Source: Botrimarina hoheduenensis
GTDB lineage: Bacteria; Planctomycetota; Planctomycetia; Pirellulales; Lacipirellulaceae
Reading direction: 5' to 3'
NCBI RefSeq assembly: GCF_007859815.1
Contig: NZ_SJPH01000004.1
Coordinates: 365,094 to 429,093, forward strand
Length of the DNA stretch: 64,000 nt
A model generated the notes under the pieces. It was given only the letters and a program-made list of their open reading frames with translations, did not search any database and was not told the DNA's origin. The stretch's first letter is position 1. Every line of letters starts with the position of its first letter. The position numbers and the translations under genes were made by a program. Shown in pieces: positions 1 to 8,969 of the stretch.

Positions 1-996
1 AGCAATCTCTTGGGCAGCAGCAGACATCGACCACACGCTCCGATAGCCCCCTTCCCCGTCCGCGAGCGTTGTCAGCCCGGCCTGATATGCCAACCCCACC
101 AGCGGTGCCCCGGCCAAGAACGCAACGCTCATCGCGAGCAACAGCTGCGCCGCTAGCCGGCGCGGATCGCACCAGCGCTTGCCGAGCGAAAACCGCCACG
201 CCTTCTCACCGCGGTCCGTTGCGACTCGCTTGACAGACGCCCCCAGCACCAAGAACGCCCCCGCGGCGATCACGGCAAGCACCACCGCGCCACCGAGAAG
301 CTCCGGCAAGCCCGTCGCACCGGTGGCCCCAATCGCCGGCGTACTGGAGGGGTCGAAGGCACCGAGCGATGCCTGGGTGTAAACCTCCTCGGCAAAGGTC
401 CTCACACGCATCAAGTCGGTAATCGCGATCTCAGCCGAGACCAACACCGCCACGAGCACCCCAGCGGCCAGCACGCCGGGCATCGCGGCCGGCAGCGACA
501 CTCGGGTCAGCACCCGCCAAGACGACGCCTCGAGCCGAGCCTGCTCTTCGCGTTGTGGGTCGATGCCCGCAAAAGCCACGGCCGCGAGCAAGGCGGCCCA
601 GGGGATGCCGACAATCGCGTGCAGCAGGACCGTCCCGCGCCAGCCTTCCAGCAGCGTCCACGACGGCGAAGCGGGGGTGGCAAGGATCGTTGCCCCCGGG
701 ACGAATCCCATTACCGACTGCCAAGCGGCGGCGTGCACGTGCGGCGGGATCACGAGCAGCGTGACCAGCAACGTCATTACCGCCCGGCGGCCCGGAAGGT
801 TTGTTTTGGCGAGCAGTCCGCCCAGTGGCGTTCCAACGGCCACTGCCAACAGCGCCGCCGGGCCCGCGATGCCAAAAGTCGCCAGCAACAGACCTCGCAC
901 GCGGTCGCCGGAGGCGATCACAGCAGCCAGGCCAATCAGAAGCAGCAGAATTCCCCCAAAGACCGGCGTAGCCTCGTTCCGGTCTTTGCGTTGCAT
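1..996 (-). CDS. ABC transporter permease, Fe(III)/thiamine type (C-terminal end outside window)
   Basis: The frame is open from an ATG whose first base is 996 to the left edge, giving 332 codons without a stop. The translation is strongly hydrophobic with many membrane helices. It holds a classic binding-protein-dependent permease EAA loop (EARLEASSW followed by RVSLPAAMPG, around residues 160-185), the site that docks the ATPase subunit. A second hydrophobic module starts near residue 290 (RLAAQLLLAMSV), as expected for the fused two-module permeases of the FbpB/ThiP/AfuB group that import ferric iron, thiamine or similar solutes. The substrate cannot be read from the sequence. The binding protein and ATPase are not in the window and may lie to the left. 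The open edge means the true length is unknown. Confidence 0.82.
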   Translation of the reverse strand, partial: MQRKDRNEATPVFGGILLLLIGLAAVIASGDRVRGLLLATFGIAGPAALLAVAVGTPLGGLLAKTNLPGRRAVMTLLVTLLVIPPHVHAAAWQSVMGFVPGATILATPASPSWTLLEGWRGTVLLHAIVGIPWAALLAAVAFAGIDPQREEQARLEASSWRVLTRVSLPAAMPGVLAAGVLVAVLVSAEIAITDLMRVRTFAEEVYTQASLGAFDPSSTPAIGATGATGLPELLGGAVVLAVIAAGAFLVLGASVKRVATDRGEKAWRFSLGKRWCDPRRLAAQLLLAMSVAFLAGAPLVGLAYQAGLTTLADGEGGYRSVWSMSAAAQEIA

Positions 997-1426
997 GGCG
1001 TTACTTTACTCAGCCGGCGAGGCCTTCGCAGGCGGCCTAAATCGGCACGAAGTGCCGCGTTGGTCACTTCCGCAAGACATTTCTTGCCAAAGCCCTGTCA
1101 GTTGGGCTAATGTACACCTAGGCCTCGCCGATTAGCGGGGCTAGCTTCTCTCAATCTTTCTCGCTCAGTTCATCAGACTTTCGGGATGTTTTTGGGGCGG
1201 TGCTCTAGGCGGGACGGGGCTTGCAAAAAACCTGTCTGGCATACCGCCCAACTTTTTCTTGACGCTTATCTGACCAGCAGCCCAAGCCCAACCGGTTTAT
1301 GCTTGCTGAAACGTTCCGCTCAAAGCTATTCAAGTCGTACGGGTCGGGAAGAGGCACCCGAGTCTCGCGCATTCAAGCACCAGGGATAGAGTCCCCGGAA
1401 AGCTCGATCGCGCATACCGTGTAGGA
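997..1426. other. Intergenic region between divergent genes, no gene seen
   Basis: This 430-base stretch separates the leftward ABC permease from the rightward zinc-ribbon gene, so promoters for both should lie here. I see no convincing protein, tRNA or strong terminator. A weak GC-rich hairpin sits near 1125-1142 (GCCTCGC against GCGGGGC with one wobble pair). Confidence 0.5.
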
Positions 1427-1795
1427 ATGGCGACGATGGGGATCCGTGTTGATTGCCCCAAGGGGCACCACTTCAAAGTGAAGAGCAAGTACGCCGGCAA
1501 GAAGGGACTGTGTCCCTACTGCGAGAGCGTGGTGCGTGTGCCCGCGCTCGATTCCGAGGAATCGGAACGCGCCTTCCGCAGCACGGTTGCCGATGAGGTA
1601 CGCGCTCGCCAGATCAGCACCGACCCGTCGTCGAGTTCGGTGCTTGACGACGACCTCCCCTCCAACGCTTCAACGAGCGGAAGCCTGCTCGGCTCGTCGG
1701 TCATCCGCCACACCAGTAAGTGCAGCTGCGGCCAATCGGTACCAATGTGGTTTGCAAGGTGCCCGGGGTGCGGCAAGTACCTGGACCATCGTTGA
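1427..1795 (+). CDS. Small protein with two zinc ribbons
   Basis: This 122-residue soluble protein has a cysteine/histidine cluster at each end. The N-terminal one (CPKGHHF, then CPYCE about 20 residues later) resembles the short zinc ribbon common in planctomycete proteins. The C-terminal one (CSCGQ, then CPGCGKYLD) is a rubredoxin-like zinc knuckle. The middle, about residues 45-90, is Ser/Asp-rich and probably disordered. No enzyme motif is visible. It could be a binding or scaffold protein for nucleic acid or protein, but that is only inferred from the ribbons. It stands alone, with about 300 bases before the next gene. The ATG at 1427 starts three residues before a second in-frame ATG, which could be the real start. 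Confidence 0.7.
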   Translation: MATMGIRVDCPKGHHFKVKSKYAGKKGLCPYCESVVRVPALDSEESERAFRSTVADEVRARQISTDPSSSSVLDDDLPSNASTSGSLLGSSVIRHTSKCSCGQSVPMWFARCPGCGKYLDHR

Positions 1796-2098
1796 ATCAG
1801 CGGTGCCGAAAGCGCACGCCCCCCCTTCGCTAGCTACCTAGCGAGTCTCCAACGACCCACTTCTCCGGCGAGCCCGTTCTCTGGCGGGCCCCGTCTCCCG
1901 AGAAGGCTCGATCTGCTGCGGGCCGCTCTAAACCGGCTGGCCTGTTGCCAGCGGCTGCTAGCACGCGCTCACGATTGGCGTGGCACGGTCTCTAGCCGGT
2001 TGCTACGGTTCGCTCCCGTCTTGGGGCGACGCGCGCTGCGTAGGTGCGCGCCTCTGCAACCGATTAACGGCAACGATCAGGCCAACACCGGGCGTCCG
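1796..2098. other. Intergenic region, no gene seen
   Basis: About 300 bases between the zinc-ribbon gene and the HEAT-repeat lipoprotein. The lipoprotein frame stays open upstream to an ATG at 2000, but those 33 residues are Arg-rich and would bury the signal peptide, so I treat them as leader rather than coding. No RNA gene or clear terminator was recognised. Confidence 0.4.
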
Positions 2099-2809
2099 AT
2101 GGCTCGAATGCTTCCTAAAGCGTTATTGACGACGCTCATCTTGAGCACCGCCACCGGCTGTCAGTCCGGCGGACCCCGCATGGCGGGGCTCAACCCCTTC
2201 TACCGGCCCGAGCTCACTTCGATCACCACCCCGGCTGAGCGTGTCAAGGAGTTGCGCGCGCTCGCCGAAGGTGCCCCATCGATGGATACCGGGGCGAGTG
2301 AGAAGATGGTTGTGGATCTGGTTCGGCAGCTCGGGAGCGAACCCAACCCGATGATCCGTCAAGCGATTATCGAGACCACCACACAGTTCAAGACGCCGCT
2401 GGCAGCCAAAACGCCGATTGCCGGTCTGCAAGACGAAGACTCACATGTTCGACAGGCTTGCTGTCGTATGCTCGCCGAGCGGCCCACTCCCGCCGGGGCG
2501 GCTGCGCTTGCTGCGGTCGCCAAGCAAGACGCGGATTTCGACGTCCGCATCGCCGCTGTGCAGGCGCTAGGTGAACAGAAGGATCCGATTGCCCAGCAAG
2601 CACTGCTAGCGGCGCTCGAGGATTCTGATCCCGCCATGCAGCTCGTGGGGGTTCAATCGATGCGCCGGGTCAGCGGTAAGGACCTGGGCGGCAATGTGGC
2701 TGACTACATCGCGCTGGCCAGGAAGCAGTCGGCACCAACTACGGCTGCCGGCAGCGGCGAACCCGCTATCGAGGTCGCCGAGCGTACCTTCGGTTGGTTG
2801 CCGAAATAG
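2099..2809 (+). CDS. HEAT-repeat lipoprotein
   Basis: From the ATG at 2099 the protein is 236 residues and begins MARMLPKALLTTLILSTATGC, a lipoprotein signal peptide with lipobox ATGC. The mature part is alpha-helical. It contains two or three HEAT/PBS-type repeats in the middle (GLQDEDSHVRQACCRMLAER, then DADFDVRIAAVQALGEQ, then DSDPAMQLVGVQSMRRV). Such repeats form superhelical protein-binding surfaces, so a periplasmic or outer-membrane scaffold role is likely, with the partner unknown. A longer form starting at 2000 would add 33 Arg-rich residues before the signal and is less likely. No operon partner is close: the next gene on this strand starts about 280 bases further on. Confidence 0.72.
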   Translation: MARMLPKALLTTLILSTATGCQSGGPRMAGLNPFYRPELTSITTPAERVKELRALAEGAPSMDTGASEKMVVDLVRQLGSEPNPMIRQAIIETTTQFKTPLAAKTPIAGLQDEDSHVRQACCRMLAERPTPAGAAALAAVAKQDADFDVRIAAVQALGEQKDPIAQQALLAALEDSDPAMQLVGVQSMRRVSGKDLGGNVADYIALARKQSAPTTAAGSGEPAIEVAERTFGWLPK

Positions 2810-3092
2810 TCTGCTCCGATCAAAACCCCGCCCGCTGCCAAGCTCCGCGCAGAAGCCGCCTCTAGCTCGCTCTTCTTTGATCAATGCGAGCCGATCGTAA
2901 TTTGAGAAGCTCGTAAAAAAGTTCGCTAAGAGGCTCCTGACCGTTGGTCTCAACCCTCGGACGATAGGGCCCGATACCTTGCATAGTGGTGACGCATGAG
3001 GCTCGTCTCGTGCGGTGAGGGAATGCTTGCGTTGCTATCACAAGGACGTGAGCAGGCGACAAAGCGATACGTGAGCAGGAGAAAGGCGAGTT

Positions 3093-4886
3093 ATGCGCAG
3101 CGGCTCAGGCTACAGTGACTTTCTTGCCATATCTTGTCGTTTTCGACTGGTTGTTTGGTGTTTGCTGGTCGGCACGGCAGCGAACGCGTTCGCGAAGTCA
3201 CCACTGGCAACGGGCGTAACGCCGCTTGACCAGATCGTGCCTCGGTCGGTGCTCGACAACGCCACCCTGCCGGACGGTCCGATCCGTGTTGCCGCTCGTC
3301 CTGCGCTGGACTGGCGTCCGGGGCTTAACGCCGCCGCCGAGCGTTTCGAAGCGAGCGCCTCGCCGGCCGCTCCGCCCGAGTTGCCCGTCGAACTCAGCAT
3401 TCCCGCCGAGATCAAAGGCCCCGCCGTCAGGGGCCCGCAGCTCGGCGCTCCGACCGTCTCTCCGCAGCCCCTCACCGACGAACCAAGGAAACTGGTGGGG
3501 CCGCAGAAGGACGCCAAGCGAATTGAACCCACCGCTCCGTCCACTACGACACCACCCGTTCGGCCGGCGGCCCCCCAACCAGTGGCGAAGTCACAACCAG
3601 CGGCGCAGTCACAACCAGCGGCGCAGTCGCCGGCACCGGTTGCTAGTGCAGGGCCGACAACAACGACCCCCTCGGTCGCCAAGCCTGCGGCTAAGCCCGC
3701 AGCAAAACCCGCTGCCAAGTCAACCAGCATCGCAACCGCTCCGCCGATCGCCAGGCCCACGACACCACCGGCACCGTTGTCACGCGGCATGCGCAATCTG
3801 CGCTTTCGGCTGCGGACCGTGCTGTCGCACTATTACCGCCAGCCGCTCAACAGCCAGCAGCATGATCCGTGGGAAATCATGCACAGCATGCTCAGCTACG
3901 AGCTGCACAGCCGGATCCTCGATGGTGGCCCGAACGGCCGACCGATCACGGCGGTGGGCCATCTGTGCTTCAACCGCCCGTGCAAGCGGCAAGAGCTAAT
4001 GCGGCTCAACTCCGACGGTGAGCTGGATGCGCCGATCGGTGTCGGTATCCAAGGCCATCGGGGCCAATTCTTGGCGATGCTCGCACAATGCAACGTCAGC
4101 CCGACCTATCCGATCCGCGTGGCAGACAAGCAGCTGACGATCCAGGATCTCGTGAAGGCCGAACAAAAGACCTGCTACGCGGGCGACGAACTCACCTTCA
4201 AGCTGATCGGGCTAGGTCATTACCTGGACTCGGATGCGACGTGGCTGAATGACCGCGGCGAGTCCTGGAGTATCTCGAAGCTGATCGCTGAAGAGCGTGC
4301 CCAACCGATCCGCGGCGCGGCCTGTGGCGGCACGCACCGTTTGGCAGGACTCGGCTTGGCGGTGCGCCGCCGTGAGGCGCGAAATGAGCCGATCGACGGC
4401 GAGTATCAGGAAGCCGCCAAGTTCGTCGCCCAGTATCAGGCCTACGCTTGGCGTCTGCAAAACTCCGATGGCAGCATGAGCACCGAATGGTTCCGCGGGC
4501 CCGGTGCCGAGGAAGACCTCGAGCGACGGATTCGCACGACCGGTCACACGCTCGAATGGCTCGCTTACTCGCTTTCGGACGAAGAATTGGTCTCGTCCAA
4601 TATGGTCCGAGCGATCAATTATCTGACCAACCTCATGGCGCACAACTCGGATAAAGAATGGCACCTGGGTTCGCGTGGCCACGCGCTGCACGCGCTGCTG
4701 ATCTACGACAAACGCGTTCTGCGGCCGCACGATGAACGCCTCGAAGAAACGGTCGCGGCGGTTGATCCTACGGGTTTGCTGTACCGCGATTACCAGATCT
4801 ATCGGGGGGTCCTCCGGCGTACGCCGCCCGAATCGCGCGGCTTCCTGGGTCTGTTTGGCAGTAACCAGTCCAACGAACGCCGCTAG
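3093..4886 (+). CDS. Secreted planctomycete protein with Pro/Ala-rich linker, function unknown
   Basis: A 597-residue protein preceded by a good ribosome site (AGGAGAAAGG about 10 bases before the ATG). Residues 1-35 form a signal peptide or signal anchor ending ANAFAKS. Residues about 90-235 are low-complexity, with repeats such as SQPAAQ and PAAK, probably a disordered spacer. The C-terminal 360 residues are a folded, mostly helical domain with many His and Trp residues (HYYRQPLNSQQHDPWEIMH, GHTLEWLAYSL, LGSRGHALHALL). Its helix pairs recall alpha/alpha-toroid folds, but that is an impression only and no catalytic motif was recognised. The pattern of signal, linker and globular domain suggests an exported or periplasmic protein. 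Confidence 0.7.
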   Translation: MRSGSGYSDFLAISCRFRLVVWCLLVGTAANAFAKSPLATGVTPLDQIVPRSVLDNATLPDGPIRVAARPALDWRPGLNAAAERFEASASPAAPPELPVELSIPAEIKGPAVRGPQLGAPTVSPQPLTDEPRKLVGPQKDAKRIEPTAPSTTTPPVRPAAPQPVAKSQPAAQSQPAAQSPAPVASAGPTTTTPSVAKPAAKPAAKPAAKSTSIATAPPIARPTTPPAPLSRGMRNLRFRLRTVLSHYYRQPLNSQQHDPWEIMHSMLSYELHSRILDGGPNGRPITAVGHLCFNRPCKRQELMRLNSDGELDAPIGVGIQGHRGQFLAMLAQCNVSPTYPIRVADKQLTIQDLVKAEQKTCYAGDELTFKLIGLGHYLDSDATWLNDRGESWSISKLIAEERAQPIRGAACGGTHRLAGLGLAVRRREARNEPIDGEYQEAAKFVAQYQAYAWRLQNSDGSMSTEWFRGPGAEEDLERRIRTTGHTLEWLAYSLSDEELVSSNMVRAINYLTNLMAHNSDKEWHLGSRGHALHALLIYDKRVLRPHDERLEETVAAVDPTGLLYRDYQIYRGVLRRTPPESRGFLGLFGSNQSNERR

Positions 4887-5019
4887 AGCACCGTGCGGCA
4901 AGTTCAGTGGGTAATCACGTTGCTCCCTTTGCGCAGGTGCCGTAGATTGGGCGTTCTTGCGGAGTTCGGCAGCGTAGGACGCTTCCGCCGCGTCGCTGGT
5001 TTTCCTTGACCTAACGCCT

Positions 5020-6102
5020 ATGGCTGCGCCCCGTTCCACGTCCACGCGCCGCTTCTCGCCCCAGCTTGAAGGCTTCTGTAAGACAGCATCGGCGCTGGCC
5101 GACGCACACGCCGCGGAAGCCATACTGGTGCTAGCTGAGCGCCCGCTTGACTGGGCCAGCGTCCAGGAGTGTCTCGGCAAGCATACGATGCTTGTCGCTG
5201 CCGACACTGAGGATCAGCTCGCAGGCTCCGATGACGAGGAAGGCTCGGAAGCCAACTTCGAGACGCTGCTCCTGGGCATGGGAGACGCCCCCGTCTACGA
5301 GCGGCTCACTCAGGCGCTGCTCGAGGCGGTCTCAGAAGACCTGCTCGAAACCGGCTCGACGGTGGTCACGCTCTACAGCAGCTTCGAGCCCAGCGTCATC
5401 GACTCGGTCAGCCTGATCCGTCTGGGCGAGCATCTGGGCAAGCTCACGGTGCGCGACCTCCGACAGATCCAGACCAAAGTGCCCACCGAAACCCTCAAGC
5501 GCGTGATCGATCTGGCGGTCGAGATCGGCCGCGAGGGACGCGAGGGCAAGCCGGTCGGCACGCTGATGGTGGTCGGTGATCACCGCAAAACACTGGAACT
5601 GAGCAAGCCCATGGGCTTCGACCCGGTCCGCGGCTACAGCGCCGCGGAGCGCAGCCTGTCCGACACCAAGGTCCGCGAGGGGGTCAAAGAAATCGCGCAG
5701 ATGGACGGGGCTTTTATCGTCTCGGCCAATGGTACGGTGATCGCCTCGGCCCAGCACCTTTCGGCTCCGGCATCGCGCGAGATCTCGCTCAGCAAGGGGC
5801 TCGGCGCGCGGCACTGGGCCGCCGCCCAGGTCAGCCGCGCCACCGAAGCGATCGCCATCGCCGTTAGCGCATCGAGCGGCACGGTGCGTGTCTTTCAGAA
5901 TGGCGAGGTGGTGCTTCGCATTGAACCGCTCAACCGCGCGATGACATGGCGCGACTTCGAGGCGGAAGCAGACCGCGATCGCGGGGCGGCTTCCCCCAAG
6001 CCCACCAAGAGCGCCAAGTCCAAGGCAAAAACGACCAAGGCCAAAGCGGCTGAAGCGCTGCCCCCCGATCAGTCCGATTCCGCTCAAGACGCCGGCGGCT
6101 AG
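5020..6102 (+). CDS. Diadenylate cyclase, DacZ/DisA_N-type
   Basis: A 360-residue soluble protein with a DAC domain, which condenses two ATP into c-di-AMP. The DGA motif is at residues 229-231 (DGAFIVSANG) and the second motif at 264-266 reads RHW instead of the usual RHR (LGARHWAAAQVSRATEAIAI). The N-terminal 190 residues form an alpha/beta domain including VGTLMVVGDHRKTLELS, which resembles the domain in front of the DAC core in archaeal DacZ rather than the membrane helices of CdaA. The C-terminus is a Lys/Ala-rich tail (KPTKSAKSKAKTTKAKAAE). I infer a cytosolic c-di-AMP synthase. The altered third residue of RHR is unusual for bacterial enzymes and could affect activity or simply mark the DacZ branch. 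Confidence 0.8.
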   Translation: MAAPRSTSTRRFSPQLEGFCKTASALADAHAAEAILVLAERPLDWASVQECLGKHTMLVAADTEDQLAGSDDEEGSEANFETLLLGMGDAPVYERLTQALLEAVSEDLLETGSTVVTLYSSFEPSVIDSVSLIRLGEHLGKLTVRDLRQIQTKVPTETLKRVIDLAVEIGREGREGKPVGTLMVVGDHRKTLELSKPMGFDPVRGYSAAERSLSDTKVREGVKEIAQMDGAFIVSANGTVIASAQHLSAPASREISLSKGLGARHWAAAQVSRATEAIAIAVSASSGTVRVFQNGEVVLRIEPLNRAMTWRDFEAEADRDRGAASPKPTKSAKSKAKTTKAKAAEALPPDQSDSAQDAGG

Positions 6103-6117
6103 CAAACAGACCGATCC

Positions 6118-7041
6118 TCAAAACGCGGGAGTAAACCCCCGACCGGTCAACCGCTCGAACGCCTCGATGTACTTCTCACGGGTCCGCAGGACAACTTCCG
6201 CCGGCAACGCGGGGGGCGGGCTCGCCCGGTCCCAATCGCTCGCAAGCAACCAATCGCGGACATACTGTTTGTCGAACGAAGGTTGCGCCTGACCCGGTTG
6301 GTAACCCTCCGCCGGCCAGTAGCGGCTGCTGTCAGGCGTGAGTGCCTCATCAATGAGGATCAGCCGCTCGCTACCCGCGGCACCCACCTGGGCGAACTCA
6401 AACTTCGTATCGGCGAGCAGCAAACCTTGTTTCAGCGCGTGGTCGGCGGCGAAACCGTACAGCCGCAGCGTCTGCTCGCGGAGCTCCCCCGCCAAGGCGT
6501 CGCCAATGTCGCGACGCATCCGCTCGTACGAGACATTCTCGTCGTGGTCCCCCTGCTCGGCCTTGGTGGCCGGGGTAAAAATCGGCTGCGGGAGTTGCTG
6601 GCTCGCGACGAGGCCTGTCGGCAGCGGTTCGCCGCATACCGACCGCGATGCTTGGTACTCGTTCCACCCGGAACCCGCCAAATAGCCTCGGGCGACGCAC
6701 TCGTACGGAACGACCCGCCCCTTGAGGCACAGCATCGAGCGGCCGGCCAGGGCTGCGCGGTCCGTGCCAGTCGGCAGCGGCATGGCGGCAACGTCGTCGG
6801 TGACCAGATGGTGCTCGATGCCCAGGTGCTCGGCGATCAGGCCGAACCAGAACACGCTCAGCCCCGTCAGCACCCGCCCTTTGTCAGGCACGCCGGTTGG
6901 CAGGACCCAGTCAAAAGCGCTGATCCGGTCCGTCGCGACAAGCAGCAGGTGCTCTCCGAGGTCGTAAACGTCGCGGACCTTGCCCCGAAAAGGTTCGATG
7001 CCCGGCACATGAGAAGCTAGCAGCGGCGTGGCAGTCGGCAT
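6118..7041 (-). CDS. purC: Phosphoribosylaminoimidazole-succinocarboxamide synthase (SAICAR synthetase)
   Basis: This 307-residue enzyme joins CAIR with aspartate using ATP to make SAICAR in purine synthesis (EC 6.3.2.6). The family signature is clear at the N-terminus (FRGKVRDVYDLGEHLLLVAT, then DRISAFDWVLP) and continues with the conserved LKGRVVPYECVARGYLAGSG and LLADTKFEFA segments and LIDEALTPDSSRYWP. The length fits the long form of the family. It ends 15 bases from the end of the convergent diadenylate cyclase gene and is divergent from the GH10-like gene, with about 200 bases of shared upstream DNA. No purine-operon partners are adjacent, though guaB lies further along the window. Confidence 0.96.
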   Translation of the reverse strand: MPTATPLLASHVPGIEPFRGKVRDVYDLGEHLLLVATDRISAFDWVLPTGVPDKGRVLTGLSVFWFGLIAEHLGIEHHLVTDDVAAMPLPTGTDRAALAGRSMLCLKGRVVPYECVARGYLAGSGWNEYQASRSVCGEPLPTGLVASQQLPQPIFTPATKAEQGDHDENVSYERMRRDIGDALAGELREQTLRLYGFAADHALKQGLLLADTKFEFAQVGAAGSERLILIDEALTPDSSRYWPAEGYQPGQAQPSFDKQYVRDWLLASDWDRASPPPALPAEVVLRTREKYIEAFERLTGRGFTPAF

Positions 7042-7237
7042 CGGAGAAGGGGGCCAAGACAGGGTTGACGGTTGTGGGTTTGCAGACGCCTAACTAAAGT
7101 ATTGCCAGTTCACCACTTGGGGAAAGATCCCCGGCCAGTCGGCCGGGGAATCGGTCCGCTCGGCACATCGCGCCATCGCTAGCCGATCGGACGATGGATT
7201 GCTCAGGCGGACGCCTTACGAGCCGCTGCTTTGAGTC

Positions 7238-8740
7238 GTGTCGATGGGCCTGCTTCGGTTCGATGTCCAATCCGCCGATCTGCTGAGCGAAGATCGCCTG
7301 GCAAGATCGTTCGTCGCCGGGCCCGATGAGTCGCCCTATTACGGCCGCACGATCCGTAACGGCTCATCGATCGTTATCGAGCGCCGCGAAGATGCGTCCG
7401 GGTGTTTTACCCTGCCGTGGCCGATCGAGGGGCACGGCGACTGGTTGATCGCCACCTCGACTCTTATGGAGCGGGCGCGCCCCTATCTGCTCGAAGTCGA
7501 GCTCGCCCGCGGCTTGGTCTTCCGTCTGCGCGACCAGATGGGCGCTTGGGAGCAGCTTGGCCTCGCGGTGGCAGATCCGCTGCGGGCCGAGGTTGCCGAG
7601 GCCACTCGGCTGTTCACCCGCGCTGCTACCCAGCAAGCTAACCCGGCCGCTGCCGCCGGCCTGGCGACCCAGGCCCTTCAGGCGGCCGCGACGGCCTCTT
7701 GCAACCTTGCCGGCGTGTACGCCGAGCAAGCGCTCGCCTTCCGGCGCGCGGGGTCACAAACGCTGAGCACGCTGATGGGGGTCCGACTGACCGGCGACAA
7801 GCCGGTCGGTGCCCGCTCGCAACGGATTGTCGAAACCTGCAACCTGATCGGTGCCCCGTGCGGCTGGGGGGCTGTGGAACGCAGCGAGGGACGCCGCGAC
7901 TGGTCGGAGGTCGATGCGGTGATCGACTGGGCGCGCTCAAACGGCTTGCGCGTTTGCGGTGGTCCGCTGCTCGAGTTCGACGATCGTCGGCTGCCCGACT
8001 GGGCTTATCTGTGGGAGGGAGACCTCGACACGTTGGCCTCGCTGATGATCGGCCACGTTCGTTCCGCAGTCGAGCGTTACAAGGGACGCGTACAGCTCTG
8101 GAACGTCGCTTCGCGGGTCAATCGAACGGGCGTGCTGTCGCTGTCAGACGAACACCGGCTGTCGATCGTCGCGGGAGCCGTGAAGGCGGTGCGCCAGATC
8201 GATCCGCAGACGCCGGTCGTCGTAGGAATCGATCAGCCCTGGGGAGAGTACCGCGGCCGCACGGAGACGGAGCTCGCCCCCCTCGATTTTGCCGACGCAT
8301 TAGAACGGGCCGATCTGGGCATCGCCGGTTTCGACTTGGAGCTCAATATCGGCTACTACCCGCTCGCCACGGCGCTCCGCAACCCACTCGCCTTCAGCCG
8401 CCTGATCGACCTATGGAACGTGCGGCTCGAGTCGCCGCTGATGCTGACGCTGACGCTGCCCAGCTCGCCCAAGAAGGACTCCAAGGCCGACCCGCAAATG
8501 AAAGTTGTGGCGGGGGGCGAAGGCAACGACCAACTCGTTACGCCTGAGTGGCAGGCCACGTGGGCGCGGGATCGCCTCACCATGCTGCTGGCCAAGAACG
8601 CTGTGCAGGTGATCCTCTGGGGCCATCTGAGCGACGCCCTGCCGCACTGCTTCCCCCACGGCGGTCTGTACGACGCGAAGAACGCCGAGAAGCCGATCGT
8701 CGCTGAGTTGCAGCGCTTGCGGGCCGAGTACTTGGCTTAG
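7238..8740 (+). CDS. GH10-like (xylanase-fold) protein lacking catalytic glutamates
   Basis: A 500-residue protein without a signal peptide. Residues 1-165 form a separate N-terminal domain with no clear family. Residues about 175-500 follow a glycoside hydrolase 10 TIM-barrel layout: a strand carrying the entry motif (WARSNGLRVCGGPLLEFD), a long helix, and then VQLWNVASRVN where active GH10 enzymes have W-D-V-V-N-E. Here residues 288-293 read WNVASR, so the acid/base Glu is Arg 293. The strand that should carry the nucleophile (usually ITELD) reads MLTLTLPSS. Both catalytic Glu appear to be lost, so I infer a carbohydrate-binding or structural role rather than hydrolysis. The family call rests on motif order read by eye. 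Confidence 0.6.
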   Translation: MSMGLLRFDVQSADLLSEDRLARSFVAGPDESPYYGRTIRNGSSIVIERREDASGCFTLPWPIEGHGDWLIATSTLMERARPYLLEVELARGLVFRLRDQMGAWEQLGLAVADPLRAEVAEATRLFTRAATQQANPAAAAGLATQALQAAATASCNLAGVYAEQALAFRRAGSQTLSTLMGVRLTGDKPVGARSQRIVETCNLIGAPCGWGAVERSEGRRDWSEVDAVIDWARSNGLRVCGGPLLEFDDRRLPDWAYLWEGDLDTLASLMIGHVRSAVERYKGRVQLWNVASRVNRTGVLSLSDEHRLSIVAGAVKAVRQIDPQTPVVVGIDQPWGEYRGRTETELAPLDFADALERADLGIAGFDLELNIGYYPLATALRNPLAFSRLIDLWNVRLESPLMLTLTLPSSPKKDSKADPQMKVVAGGEGNDQLVTPEWQATWARDRLTMLLAKNAVQVILWGHLSDALPHCFPHGGLYDAKNAEKPIVAELQRLRAEYLA

Positions 8741-8818
8741 TCCACGATCGCCAACGAAAAGGCTCTCGCGAGCGCCTTGTGATCGGACTTAGAGGGCCGA
8801 GAGCGGGGAAATTCCTGG

Positions 8819-8850
8819 TATTGCGCACTTCCTTACCCTAGATTGCGCAC
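8819..8850. repeat. Direct repeat TTGCGCAC, two copies 22 bases apart
   Basis: The octamer TTGCGCAC occurs at 8821-8828 and 8843-8850, start to start 22 bases, about two turns of B-DNA. It lies upstream of the decayed PEP-CTERM gene. The spacing could suit a protein dimer binding one face of the helix, but no regulator can be named. Confidence 0.4.
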
Positions 8851-8969
8851 AACGGCCACATGAGCCTCTGAGGCTTTTCAGCGGCTTTCTTTTCTGTGCC
8901 GTTCTTCTGTGCCGTTCTACTTCGTCTTCTCTTCTGTGCCTTCTCGCCTTCTCTTATCGGGAGCCGCTA

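Noticed and set aside
4212..5207. 331-codon minus-strand frame
   Set aside because: Opposite the 3093-4886 gene and the start of the diadenylate cyclase gene, with no family features or ribosome site.
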